Assembly (NCBI GenBank): GCA_907163345.1
Contig: CAJQUN010000040.1
Span: 2,170,001 to 2,234,000 of the forward strand
DNA: 64,000 nt
Reading direction: 5' to 3'
Source of the DNA: Haberlea rhodopensis
Lineage: Eukaryota > Streptophyta > Magnoliopsida > Lamiales > Gesneriaceae
The notes under the pieces were generated by a model. That model ran no database searches and was not told the DNA's origin. It worked only from the letters and a program-made list of their open reading frames with translations. Below, in pieces: positions 24,832-36,865 of this stretch. The translations under genes and the position numbers were made by a program. The first letter of the stretch is position 1. Each line of letters opens with the position of its first letter.

Positions 24832-24839
24832 ATAATTCC

Positions 24840-25202
24840 TAGGGGTGGGCATTCGGGTCAGGTATTTGGGTACCCAACCCGACCCGATCGAGTATTCCCG
24901 AATGAGAATGAAAATTAAAAGATTGTGGTGTCGAGTACCTTATTGGAACCTGATCGGGATTCGGGTACCCGATCGGGTTCCAAGAAATAAAAAAAATTGT
25001 TTGTTATGTATTGTAGAAGCAAAAAAAAATTTAATAAAAAAAAACCAAAAATAGAGTACCTGAACCCGAATTGTTCGGGTACCCAAAATATCGGGTACCC
25101 GAACAATTCGGGTCAGGAATCGATAAGGCATATGGGATACCCAAAATTTTAGATACCCGATGAATTTCTCGATTCCCGAGATACCCGACCCGATCACCTC
25201 TA
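24840..25202. mobile_element. hAT-type MITE, 363 bp
   Basis: An exact 8-bp target duplication ATAATTCC flanks it (24832-24839 and 25203-25210). Terminal inverted repeats are TAGGGGTG and, from the other end, TAGAGGTG, as in hAT elements. The interior is packed with GGGTACCCGA-like palindromes in both orientations. It encodes no protein. Confidence 0.88.
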
Positions 25203-25454
25203 ATAATTCCAATCAACAATCAACACTACTCTTCGATCTTTCTATAAGTTGTGGTCATTAGTGCACTCCAAACATAAGTAAATTTAAAGATTCGATACAG
25301 ATTACGTGTCCAAGTCACGATTAATGGAACGGCCCTTGATCCATTTGAGAAGTAAAAATTTATTTTGGTACCCCATGTAAGGTTTTATATATATTTTATT
25401 TATTAAAATTAAAATATAATAACGTCACAAAATATAATAATTGAACCATTGTTA

Positions 25455-25560
25455 TTTTTTGTGCCAAGCGTGACTCGAACTCGAGTCTACACAAAATGAG
25501 AATAAGCTATTATCCATCCCGACATGATAGGTGAGTTCGAACCATAGGACTTTTAATACT
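25455..25560 (-). mobile_element. Degraded tRNA-type SINE (same family as 41764-41850)
   Basis: On the minus strand it has a B box-like GAGTTCGAGTCACG and then the tail CGCTTGGCACAAAAAATA, shared with the copy at 41764-41850. The A box region is poor. No clear target duplication was found. Confidence 0.5.
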
Positions 25561-28175
25561 TAAAAAAAAGGAAGAATATTAAAAAGAAAATGTTCTCCAC
25601 TTTACCATAAAGCATTGCATGCATATAAATATTCTAAATAATATTTATGTTCGGGTTAATAAATAAGATTAATGAATAATTAATTAAATTTTATTGATGT
25701 AATCACTTGAAAATGTTCGGAAGATAGTAAAGTTAAATAAAATTAAGCAAAGGTGCTAAAAGATGTTGTATGTGAAGAATCAAGTGATGGAGAATATAAA
25801 TTATCTATGGTGATCAAAAGTTAGAAAAATTCTTCCTCCTCCTTTCGATTTATTCCTAGAATAATGTCCATAAAAGTGTGAAAAAAGTGAGAATAATCAA
25901 TCAAACTTTGGATCCTTCGTACTTTTTAATAAAAAAAATGATAATTGTTTGTATATATGTAAACCATAGTTTTATTTTATTACTTATTCCATCGAGATTT
26001 TAAAATCTTACTTAAACCTGACAACGGTTCAAAATCATCGGTAACCTCGACCCTTAACATTAATCTTCATTGACGGTTTCAATTACAGTTCATGGACCAC
26101 CGATTACAGTTTTGATTTTGATCACGGCTAACCATTGATTATGGTAACGGTTAGCCGACGGTTACTGTTTAACCCTTTTAAAAAAAATTAAATATATTAT
26201 TAAATTTTGAAAAAAGTGTAAAAAATATTTAAACGTGTTTTCCTCCATGGATTAATCTTAAAACAACGTGAAATAGCTCAAGCTCAAATAATCAAAATGT
26301 GTAAGATATATTTGTTTGATTAATTTATATAAATTATAACATTGTATTTAGATCAACAATGCTCTTATAGCTTAGTGATTGGATTATTTAAGTTGGAGGT
26401 CATGAGTTCAAATCTACACCATAACATATTACCGTATGTTTTAAATTTAAAATAAAATATGAAACAAATTTAAAAATACAGCCTCGAACCGCCGGTCACG
26501 GGTTAGAAAATGATGACCCATTGACCACGGGTTGGTTCGTGTCATTTATGACCCTTGGTCTTGTCTATCTTTATTTGTAGGCTGATATAGTAAAATGTTT
26601 TCATGTCACGTGCATCTATCCTAAGTTACACAATATGTCCCACAATTGAACAAGTTTCGAGTTTGAGATCCGTTAACATCCTCTCATTACTTTTTTTTTA
26701 AAAATAGCATCCACTTTTTTTTACTAGTTTTTTCCTTGAAAAATATGATCATATAATTTAATAATCCCTTTCATTGATTCCAAACCTATTTTCAAACCAA
26801 AATAAAAATAAACATGATCTCACTCATCGATCACCTTATTTTCAATAAAAAAAATTTCGTTTTTATACTCTATCGATATACAATTACATTTTAAATCAAC
26901 ATTTCATTATTTTAAAAAATAATCTATTTGTACACTGTATTTTATTAGAGTATATTATATTTTTAATGTTGAAATATCCCAGTGATGATAATCGTCATCC
27001 CTCTCAAATATCGATTCAAATATAAATAAATAATGTTAAAAAAATAAATATAATTTTATTGGGTAAATGAGTTATTCTAAAAAATCAAATACTGCATATT
27101 AATGCCATTTTACTTTTATTTTTACTAACAATAAATTATGGCATAACTCAAAAGTTTTATCATATGAAAACGTGTTTTGCAAATGGATGTGCTTAGGCCA
27201 GGCATATTAACATTGGTCTGGGCAGAACAAATTTGGTCCATCATGCCATATATATTGGGCTTTGATAATGCATATTGATACATTGTACTAGACCATGTAG
27301 CGTAGATGTAACGAGATCAATAAAGCACTGTTCGGATTTATGGCGTGTTTGCAGTTGTTTATTTAAAATATTTTCTATTTTGTTTTTGCTTAAATTTGAA
27401 AAATATTATTTCTAAGTAAAAAATATTGAGTGTTTGCTATTTTAAAAAAAAACAGTTTAATGAACTTCAATTAATTATAAAATTATCATCATTTAAGTTA
27501 AAGCAGTCAAAAACATATCATGATGTGCTTCTCTAATTCTGTTTTTACCTGTTTTATTTTAGAGAAACAATAGCAGAAACAAGCATATCAAACATCTAAA
27601 ATCATTTTTTTCCCCTCAAAAGCGGATAAACATTTTTATAATCCCAATCTCAATAATCACATCACACAAGTTAAAGCAGACAAAATCATGTCATGGCTTG
27701 TTTCTCTACTAGATTCCAACAATATCAACCTCAATAATTGCACTACCTAGTAGTTTATGAGAATCGAACATGTGATATTGGCTTTAATATCAATTGTAAG
27801 ATTAAATGTTTGACGCTTTACCAAAAATTATATCTGTTGGTAACAATGCGACTCTAATATTTAATAATAGAACGGCCTAAACATCATGTTTAGAATGCTA
27901 TCAAGCAGGAACAATTAATGACTATCCTAAAATAATAACCTTTAATTTTCGTTTTATTTTATAGGTAAGTGATGCTTGAATCAACCTTCAGTCCGCTCCG
28001 CTAGGCACTGCACAAATTTTGCTACGCCCTTCCCCTTAAATAAAGCATTTACCACCCAAAACCCTCGAATTGAAGGTATTTTTCCACCCCTCAAATTTCC
28101 TGAAATTCTTCTTTTTGAAAAAAAATCTCAGACATTCATTTCTTTATCTGTTTAATTCTTTTTTTAGGGGATTAT
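25561..28175. other. Intergenic with relics of SINEs and MITEs
   Basis: No gene was recognised. A SINE-like piece at 26355-26430 (+) has TAGCTTAGTGATTGG and GAGTTCAAATCTACACC as A- and B-box relics. 25985-26180 contains inverted AACCG/CGGTTA motifs of a decayed MITE. 27330-27600 begins GCGTGTTTGCAGTTG and ends in CAAACATCT, another probable MITE without a certain border. The last 150 bp precede the RING gene. Confidence 0.4.
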
Positions 28176-31100
28176 ATGATGGGAAAAAGGAAGATGGGGA
28201 CCGATATTAATAAAACGCCGCCACCGTCAGGTAGTTTGTGATTTGCTCGGAAATTTTATTTTTTACCTGCCCTTTATGTGTTTTGGGTGTTTTCCCCCAA
28301 ACCCTGTGCATAACTCATCATACTGATAATGCTATCATGGATGGTTTTCTACTCTGCATTGTTGGATACTGTTAATCGGATGATTGTAGCAAATACAAGA
28401 TTTTGTGATAAATGTGATGTATTACTGCAGATAAAATTTAATTACTTTTTTCAAAGTAATTCGCTTTAATCAACGCATCCTGGTTAGATGTGCAGAACAA
28501 TTACTGCAAATAATGGGTTCTGATAGGAATAGTTGCTGCGTCAATTGATGAAATTACTGTATTTTTACAGCGTTTTTTTAATTTGATGGGGATTTTGAAT
28601 TTGTTTGGCTGACGCATTGTCTTGGAATTGCCAGTTGTCAGCTTTGAAAACTCGTGTGTCTTTAACTGATGAGAAACAAAATTTTCTAACCTCTCGAGCA
28701 ACTACTGCTTCATGGAATAGACTGGAATCAAGCCGAATCGTCTATGAACTATGTTTAAGAACGAAACATGTTAGGTGGGCACTGGGAGTGTCTCATGTTA
28801 ATGCCTCCTATACTCAAGTCAGGAAACGAGTAGAATTTCAGTTCCGTCGTTTTCCCTTGAATATTAGGATAGAGTTTCAATTCAAATAAGGAGTTTGTTT
28901 AGTAAAAATTCTGCTACATCACTATCAACTATAAGTAAATAGATGTTTGTGTCAAGTTTCTTGAATCATGTATCGACTATAGTGAATAAGGTTCCAAGAC
29001 AACTGAATATGGCTGACGAGAAAACAATTGTTATTATCTTTGAAAAAAGTTATTTTTAAGGGCAGAGGATACATGATTTGCTTTTTGTCTCAAGGAAATG
29101 AGAGTTTAGGCAACTAATCCTTATTTTTTTGTTTCGCGGGGACAAAGGGGTTTTATATCTCACGACTCACAAAAATTCGCATGCTTAAGTAAGAAGAATT
29201 GATCCCTAAATCATGTCAATAGTTTCTAGAAAATTTTAATGTCATCTTTTTCATTGTTTGAGCAAAATTTAAAAAAAATTCTCATGAAACCAGAAAGTAG
29301 TGACATATTGCACCATAGAAAAAAATGGTTATATAGCTATGATGCGTGTCATAAAATATAGGAGGACTCCATGCCTAATATGCTTTCAAATTCATTTTTT
29401 GAGCGAAAAATTTGTCTCTGTACCTTTGAAATTTGTATCATAGTTCTTACATGTAAATCTGAATCTTCGCATTCAAGAACTGTCCTAACTGATTATAAAT
29501 CTAATACATGCGATGTGAACATTAACAGAGATGTGGCCATATCGAATTGCATGGATGCTACTGCTTGACCGTTATGGGCATATAAAACGTTACATCCATG
29601 TTTTGATGTTCGTATATTTTTGCTTATCTGTCTCCTAATAGGACTTGGACATTTGTCTCCCTTTTTACGGTGATATTGCAACATCCTTTCTGAATTTGGT
29701 GTAACTTTAATTATAACTCTTCAAAGCTAATGCCGGCTGCACTTCTATCCTCCAATTATTGGTTGTCACTGAACCTCCCTAAATAAGGATGTCAGCATGT
29801 GATAGAATCTGTATTACTTGTGACATCAGATCAAAATCCAAAGGCCGTGCTTGCCTCTGGTTGATCTCTTATGGTGATATGACCAATTTATACCAGATTA
29901 TCTTTTTATGAAAATATTCGAGTTTTCCTGAGGTTGTAGCGTTACCGCTTCTCTTCTTTGCTATTATTTTTGTTGCCGTCTCATTGAAATATGTCAATTG
30001 ACTGTTTTTCTTCCGGTTGACAGTTTTGGTTCCACAAACTTCCAGTTAAACAAATTTTCTGGATTCTTGCACATTCAATTAACTGAACTGAAACTTTTGT
30101 AGTTCATTAACTCTAGCGTGATGACTCTTTTAATTGCACATTTTGCAGTAAAAGTAATCAATTTCAAACTTTTAATTAGCCTCCTTAATGATCCTTTGGA
30201 TACTACAATGCATGGTTGCATTTATTTCATATTTTGTTCTGTGACTGGAGTCATGTGCTCAGCAATGCATCGTAATCGCTACTAAATTTCTAGATGATTG
30301 GTTGAAATATTTATTAATTTCTTCTATTGTGAGTTTCAGATCTCATGGAACATTATGTAGAATGTCAGTTGAAACAGGTTCGTTTTATCATATTCCAATA
30401 TTGTGCTCTCTCTCTCTCTCTATAATTTGCAATTTTTTCACCGCAGAAATCTTCCGACCGACCAGAAAGCAGTGCTACTCAGCATTCACCTTCCATTATG
30501 GATGTTGCGGGAAGTTCCCTTACAAGACCACAAGGCCGCCAATCACCTCAAAATCAAAATCATGGTTCTAGCCATGGAATATTGTTGAGACATTCTCGTC
30601 ATTACTTGGATCACAATTATTCTAGGCGAGGCTCAATTAACAACACCAATGCATCTCCGTCTAATTGGAAGGGTACTCCCGTATATGATATGTCGATGTT
30701 ATCTTTTAAACTAGCTAGTAAGGACCATTATAGTTTTCAATACATGGGTACACTCTATATTACTTCGAGATAAGTGCGTACTTCAACTTTACGAGTATTT
30801 AGATGAAAATATCGCATCTTTGGTTCGCGTGAACCAAGAGCATCTCACAGGAAAAAAATATTTGAATTGTATAATGCACTTTTTAGAACTCTAAATTTCA
30901 TCCCTTGACCTGAAAATATATTTTTAGGTGCTTCATCCCAGCTCACCCCTTGTCTCTCCTACGTTAGCTATTCTTGCTTCCTGCCTCTCAGCATTTATTT
31001 AATTCTTGAAAATTGCAAACCTCAGAATCTAGGGAGATGATGTTCCATAAACTTAAAAGGATTCGGGCAAGATTGTTGGCATCAAATGCAGAACCCACCT

Positions 31101-31306
31101 ATAGGAGAAAAATGGAATGCGGGATATGCCAGAAGCGTTTGAGGAACAAGTCCTTTAATTTTGACAACTCTAACTCGTCTAGTGAGCTCTCAGTTGTTGG
31201 TGTTTTAGTTTGTGGCCATGTTTATCATGCCGACTGCCTTGAACTGAAAACAATCCCTGAAGACATGCAGGATCCACCATGTCCAGTATGCAAAAACCAA
31301 GTATAG
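28176..31306 (+). CDS. RING-H2 finger protein, probable E3 ubiquitin ligase
   Basis: The model has four exons: 28176-28230, 30340-30377, 30447-30747 and 31026-31306, giving 224 residues. Exons 3 and 4 are well supported; exons 1 and 2 are short and rest on phase and splice sites. Exon 2 would encode DLMEHYVECQLKQ. Exon 3 has a second good donor at 30718 (GTAAGG) that also keeps phase, so two isoforms are possible. The C-terminal RING has C163-x2-C166, then CGHVYHADC (C194, H196, H199, C202) and CPVC (C217, C220), a C3H2C3 pattern. The N-terminal half is Ser/Asn/Arg-rich and looks disordered. Family knowledge suggests ubiquitin transfer with an E2 partner; substrates are unknown. It is tail to tail with the next gene, 403 bp away. 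Confidence 0.75.
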
Positions 31307-31709
31307 TCGGCCGTGCCTAAATAGCTGGATAACAGCAACTCTACAGGCTTTCTAACATCAAACCCTCTATCTGTAATATGGTTCGGTGCAAGTATAGCAA
31401 GCGGATATATATTCAGATTTGTGCTGTCTTATACTGGTTTTCAGCTTTTATGGAGTCTTTAACATTAGATGCATTTAGCTTTCAATGTTAATTTTGTTGC
31501 AAATAATGAATACTCAATTAAAACTAATCTGTGTATTTTGTTTATATTTGGATTCGAGATCATCATGAAAAAACGCACGTAGGAAAACCACGAAAAGAAT
31601 GCCAACCGCATAGGAAAAAAATCATTCATGAATTAGTATCCTTTGACAGCAATTATTTTGAACTTGGTGATTAAATAGGAAATTTCTTTTGGAGAATCCA
31701 TGTATAATG
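31307..31709. other. Convergent intergenic region
   Basis: The 3' ends of the RING gene and the coiled-coil protein gene face each other here. It is AT-rich and shows no other feature. Confidence 0.5.
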
Positions 31710-33115
31710 TCAGCATCTAAGTCGGAATTGGAGCAATCCAGGCCACTTTTTGCTTGGTTTCTTTTTCTGCCTTCTTTTGTTCTGTTCAGACGTTCTTTTT
31801 GCTGCAAATTCTTCTACTGAAAATGAATCTCTATCCTGCAAAAATGAATGCATACAAATTTTAAAGATTAAATTAAATATCTTAAATACAAAAAAAGAGA
31901 GAATAAAATACTTAAAAATCTCAAATATATAGAAGGTAAATGAATCTCCACCCTGCAAAAACAAGCACATTAGACTCTTACTTGTGGTTGGGGTATGTGT
32001 GGATCTTTAGTTTCTTGTCGAGCGATTGCTAATATATTATCCTCATTCTGATCAGATTCTTTACCAATATGAAGAAGCGTCGAAGAGGATGCCGACTTTG
32101 ATGTATTCCCTTCCTCCGTTTCCAAGCTCAACTACACCTCATCCCGTATGCATGTGATTCAATATTCATGAATAATTTAAATATTGTCGAATTTTATAAC
32201 AAAAACTTATATACATTGTCGAATTTTAATATCCCAGTCTTTACGTCGTAATTTTTCACCTCAATAAAATTGCTAGATTCACTCTTATTTGGAGCCGAGA
32301 TTTATATATAAGCATGAAATTTAAGGTTCTAAAGTTCAAAATATTTAAAGCGAGTAAAATCATATTTTCGTGAATGTACAATATATATAAAATAAATTAT
32401 AAAATTATTTGAATGCATTAATTATTGATTGATAAATGAGAACCTGCAACAAACGATTCTCGAGCATGGACAACCGCTCCATAATTGTGCCTTTGTGTTG
32501 GACTTCGTCTACAGCTGCCCACAGTGTCTTCCTTCCATTTCCCCCCTCTCTTTTCTTACAGATATTTGCAGAAAACTCTCTTCTTGACAAGCTATGATTC
32601 TCTTCCAAAAGTTGCAGCTACATAAACAAGCATTTAAGAAAATAAAATATTTGTCTTTTTAATACAAAATCTCATCAAACTCAGTTCATCAACATATATG
32701 TGTACATGATATGTACATATATTATATATAAATAATTTTTCCAGAAACAATGTTTATGAATTAATCTAAGGGCGGAGCCACCCTTCGGCAATGGGGTAAC
32801 ACAAGGTGGAACATTTGCCCCTAAAATTATATTCGACTCCCTAAAATTTTTTTGCCCTCTATTTTTATTTTAATTTTTTGCCCTTCCTTGCCAATTTTTT
32901 TTTGCGTCAGCCCCTGAATTAATCTATATAGCACAAAAAAGTTAAGACGAAATATATACGCATACCAGGCGATCGAGGCGATCTAATCTTGGAATAATAG
33001 GCATAGACGAGATTGTTTCTTGCAATATTTCATCATGTTCCATGGAGATTAAACTCCGGGATCTTGATATTAGCAGTTGGAGATTATTGTGTGAATGGAA
33101 GTGAGAAGCAAACAT
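31710..33115 (-). CDS. Small coiled-coil/basic-tail plant protein of unknown function
   Basis: Four exons on the minus strand (32966-33115, 32444-32617, 31982-32131 and 31835 down to 31710) are in phase and encode 199 residues. The N-terminal part has SMPIIPRLDRLDRL. The middle has a heptad-like helix with GTIMERLSMLENRLLQ and LSLETEEGN across the exon 2/3 junction. The C-terminus is very basic (NKRRQKKKPSKK) and ends GLLQFRLRC. I do not recognise a characterised family, though the layout recalls uncharacterised plant coiled-coil proteins. A second start, at residue 25 (MEHDEIL), is equally plausible. A duplicated acceptor upstream of the last exon (at 31952) would add 39 in-frame, strongly hydrophobic residues. 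Confidence 0.65.
32765..32935. mobile_element. Degenerate transposon fragment in intron 1 of the coiled-coil gene
   Basis: AGGGCGGAGCCACCCTTC followed by TTTGCCCCT and TTTTTTGCCCT stretches resembles a widespread plant repeat. A similar GCCCCTCAA...TTTTGCCCTTCC arrangement occurs at about 36190-36385. No borders were found. Confidence 0.35.
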
Positions 33116-33291
33116 GCATTCAACTGGTTAATAATGACAAACTACCATGTATATAATATATGCCCATACTTTTTGTTATCTGTATTTATCGATTTCATAT
33201 ATTTTTCATTATTTAATGTGAATTTCAACTGCATTTGCTGCCTCTCCCACACTGCCATATATATATATATATATATATGAAACAATTTTTA

Positions 33292-33661
33292 GGGTAAATT
33301 TAAAGAATTGTCCTATAAAATATGTATTTTCCCAATACTAATCCCAAACTTTTAGAATTAATCAAAATATAGTCTCATAGAAATTATTTTAATAAAAAAT
33401 AGTCACACGTAAATGTTTTAACAATTTTAGTCACGTAAATTAAATTTTAATAAAAGTGATCTCATAATTGAATATGATAGTTTGATGCCACTTTTGATTA
33501 AAAACAAAAGTATGAGACTAGTAATGATTAAAAAACAAAAGTTTGAAATTATTTTTAATTAAAAATAATTTTCATAGGACTATATTGATTAGTTTTAAAA
33601 GTTTGGAGCTAGAATTGAAAAAACCCATATTCTATATGATCATTTTTTTTTAAATTTACCC
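33292..33661. mobile_element. Palindromic Mutator-like MITE, 370 bp
   Basis: The ends are GGGTAAATTTAAAGAATTG and, inverted, GGGTAAATTTAAAAAAAATG. The two halves pair over most of their length (shared CCAAACTTTTA..ATTAATCAA). The flanking 9-mers CAATTTTTA and CAATTTTCA (33283-33291 and 33662-33670) match at 8 of 9, as expected for Mutator-type insertion. It has no coding capacity. Confidence 0.8.
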
Positions 33662-34473
33662 CAATTTTCATTTATGTCTCAAGATTTGGAAATATAAACA
33701 AACATACTCATATATGTTTTTAGTTATATTATTTTTGGTTAATATTCAACTTTTCATAACTTTCAAAAAAATATTTGATTATATTCTATTATTACACATT
33801 ATTTAAAACAGTATATGGTGCTTTAAAAACTAAATAACCAAATACATTTTAATATGACGTCATCCAAAAGAGAGAAAAAACGAGTCACTCTAACCAAACA
33901 CACATTATATATTCTAGTTTATTTCTCAATTAAAATATATCTGCAAGAATTTTTTTTTTAAAATACCACAAATACAACCGAAGGTTACCGACTACTTCTT
34001 TGCCAGAGTTGAAGATTTAAAGTTTGAATTTCAATCTTCAAAGTTCATATTGATAGAAAAAAATTACAATAGTCTTTTTATCTTAGAGATCGCTTGGTTC
34101 ATGGGATGTCTTGATAAAAAATGCATAATGTTTGGATAATAAATAGATCGAAAGATATGAATCCAATTAATGTAGAACTCGGGTCAAATACTGGATGATA
34201 AGGATATCAAAACAATCAATGTTTTATCACGTCAAATGGTGTCGTGTACTATTTGATAAATGACCAAAAGGCCACGAGCACTTGTATTTGCTACCATCTT
34301 ACTTCGAGGTGATTCTCAAAATATAGCAATAAAAACACAAAATTATAAAATTATCTTAGGAAATGATTGGTTTAATTTTATATTGTAATTCGTTTCTTGA
34401 ATTTCAACTTTTTTTTTTAATTTTTTTCAAAAAATAAAAGGTAAATTCGCATTTTTCATTTCTTTTAATTTTA

Positions 34474-34584
34474 AATATATTATAATATATATTATTATTA
34501 TTATATTATATATATAATCATATATATTATATATACAGATATACATATACATATATATATATATATGTATATAAAATATATGAT

Positions 34585-34622
<38 letters not shown>

Positions 34623-34680
34623 TATATTATATATAATCTATACGATATATAGAATATATATATATTAATATAATATATAG
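34474..34680. repeat. AT microsatellite block with (TAA)n
   Basis: TA and TATAT runs surround a (TAA)n tract at about 34581-34622. The apparent reading frame of Ile/Tyr repeats here is an artefact of the repeat. Confidence 0.95.
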
Positions 34681-34794
34681 TAATTGTGTTCGGGTTTTGC
34701 CGAGTAGTACAACTAATTCCGAACATGTGTACCCTGATGATGCCTCGTTACCATCTCGTCGGTCATGATTTTGGCAGATTACCTTCTATGGTTC

Positions 34795-35140
34795 ATCAAA
34801 TAGACGGATTATTCTTATTTGGTTTGAAAATATGTATTTTGCTCCAATATGATTTACAAAGTAGGTAGTTTGTTTGAAAATAGGCATTTTACCCTCATTT
34901 GGTTTGTGAAAATAGGAGTTTTACCCCCTGTGATTTACAAAATAGGCAGTTTACCCACTATGTATATGGTGTATTTCTCATCTATTCACAAACTATAAAT
35001 GGGTAAAATGCTTATTTTCAAAAACCACATGGAGTAAAATACATATTTTCAAACCACATGAGGTAAACTGTCTATTTTGTAAACCACGAGGATAAAATGC
35101 ATATTTTCAAATCACATAGGGTAATTTGCCACTAGCTCGA
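34795..35140. mobile_element. Palindromic MITE with internal subrepeats
   Basis: The left half carries GTTTGAAAATAGGCATTTTA and ACAAAATAGGCAGTTTACCC. The right half carries their inverted forms (GGTAAACTGTCTATTTTGT, TAAAATGCATATTTTCAAA). Each half consists of two or three short subrepeats, so this is a small foldback. Borders are approximate and no target duplication is certain. Confidence 0.65.
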
Positions 35141-35484
35141 CCATTTGGTGAAGTCCCCGCCACTCCTCTCCTCCCCTTCTTCGATGACTTTCACGCCTGT
35201 ACAGATTATACTTGAAGAAAAAGTACTTACTGAATCGACTATCTGGTGAATTCCCCATTCTTATGATGACTTTCACGCCTATTCAAGTATACTTGAAAGA
35301 GGTGCTTGATGCGATTAAAGCTAGAATTATTCACATGGTATATTAATTAACGTTAAATTTAAGATGTATGATATTATATATTAAATTTTTTAATGAATAT
35401 AGACAAGGTTCCTACGATTTCTTATGATAAGAGACAAATATGTTCCCAGCAAAGCACCGGAGGCGCTCGGCTCAAGCAAATGAT

Positions 35485-36103
35485 TAGAGCTGTTAAAATG
35501 GATTGAGTTCGTCGAATTGGGTCAAGGTTTTTTAGGCCCATGCCAACCTTATTTAGGTTTGCGGGATGGGTATGCCTGCCGGTTGGATACATTATAAGAT
35601 TCTCACTACTTAGGCAGTTAGTTAGGCTCTCAGCCACTCAGATTCTCACTTTCATTTTACAATCGAAAGATCTTCTGGAGTGGCTTCTCACCATTGTTTC
35701 CATGTTAAATCTCTACTTCTAGTTATGTTTTCTGTATTCATTCTTTGTTTTGATTCCAGAATTCTCGCGACAACTTCGATGCGAGACCAGTAGGATCACC
35801 TTCTTCGCTACCATAAAGGCGCTCTTCTGCAAGGCACAACTCCGTAAATCTTATATGGTACGGGAAATTCAAGCCATCCCGAAGGTCAATCCTCTCCGAT
35901 TTCGTTGCCTGGTTGTCTGATTCCGCCGCCACCCAAAACATCTCACTATTATCAATTATATTTTTAATTTTTTTCATGGGTTGCCCTGCGACACACCGCG
36001 GGTTGGGTTGGAGGTTTTCCAACCCGTCAGAAGACGAGGCTAACATACCAACTCGTTTGGGTTGGTGGATTGGGCGGGCCAACCCGTCGTTTTGACACCT
36101 CTA
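35485..36103. mobile_element. hAT-like non-autonomous element with a possible captured gene fragment
   Basis: Terminal inverted repeats are TAGAGCTGTTAAAATG and, from the right, TAGAGGTGTCAAAACG. The flanking 8-mers CAAATGAT and CTAAGGAT match at 6 of 8, a decayed hAT-type duplication. Inside, on the minus strand (35738-36082), is a 114-codon open frame with ordinary amino-acid composition (for example RDGLNFPYHIRFTELCLAEE) that does not look like transposase. I do not recognise its source. Confidence 0.7.
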
Positions 36104-36411
36104 CTAAGGATAGTATATTGTGGAGAATTATGTAGGCAAAAGACACGACTGAAAGCTAATAATGTGTTGGAGTCTTAGAGGGTTTTAGCAGGGACGACTC
36201 TACGTTGGGACGAGAGAGAGCCCCTCAATTTCTTTTTATATACATATATATGTGAGTTACATTAAAAAAAATTATATATATTATATTTTTTATCCAAAAA
36301 TATTAAAAAACTTACATTTTTGCCCTTCCCAACAAATAAAAAAAACTAAAATTTTGCCCCTCAAATTTAGGCTAGATTCACCTCTCGGTTGAGCTTATAA
36401 GCTCTTCAAGA

Positions 36412-36678
36412 GCCCCCAAGGGCATAGTCGAGTTGGTAAGGTCTGTGGTGACGTAGGGGGTATCCCCTCGGCGCCAGGTTCGATTCCCGTGTGGAGCGCA
36501 TTCCCTGCTGAAATATTGTGGGGGTGTGCTCTGGGGTCGTGGCCTGTAGGTCCTCTCCCACAGATGTCTGTCGGCTTGGGCACATCCCTCGGTTTACCTG
36601 GTGGCGGCGTTGAAGGGCCGGTTCCGTCACCCAAGGATTAGTCAGGCGAAAGCCTGGATATCTTGTAGATCAAAAAAA
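36412..36678 (+). mobile_element. tRNA-derived SINE, young insertion
   Basis: A perfect 17-bp target duplication TTATAAGCTCTTCAAGA flanks it (36395-36411 and 36679-36695). The head has an A box-like CATAGTCGAGTTGGTAAGG and a B box GGTTCGATTCCCG. The GC-rich body ends GGATATCTTGTAGATC plus an A7 tail. The long intact duplication means recent insertion. The tail matches the LINE at the start of the window (TATCTTGTCTGATC plus A10). The open frames that cross it are incidental. Confidence 0.92.
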
Positions 36679-36865
36679 TTATAAGCTCTTCAAGATAGTT
36701 TATAAACTTTTTGATTGGTAAATAATTTCAAAAGAGTTTAACGATGTAAAATAAACTGTTTGATAGTATATAAGCTGCTTTATAAAAGTTAATCCAACAT
36801 AACTTATTTTTAAGATTTTATTTTAATATTTTAAAATACCAAATATCCTCACACATTTATCATAT

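Noticed and set aside
34427..34726. Ile/Tyr-rich frame on the minus strand
   Set aside because: It is an artefact of the TA and TAA microsatellites.
36395..36634. Two overlapping Pro/Gly-rich minus-strand frames
   Set aside because: They lie entirely within the GC-rich SINE body and its target duplication.
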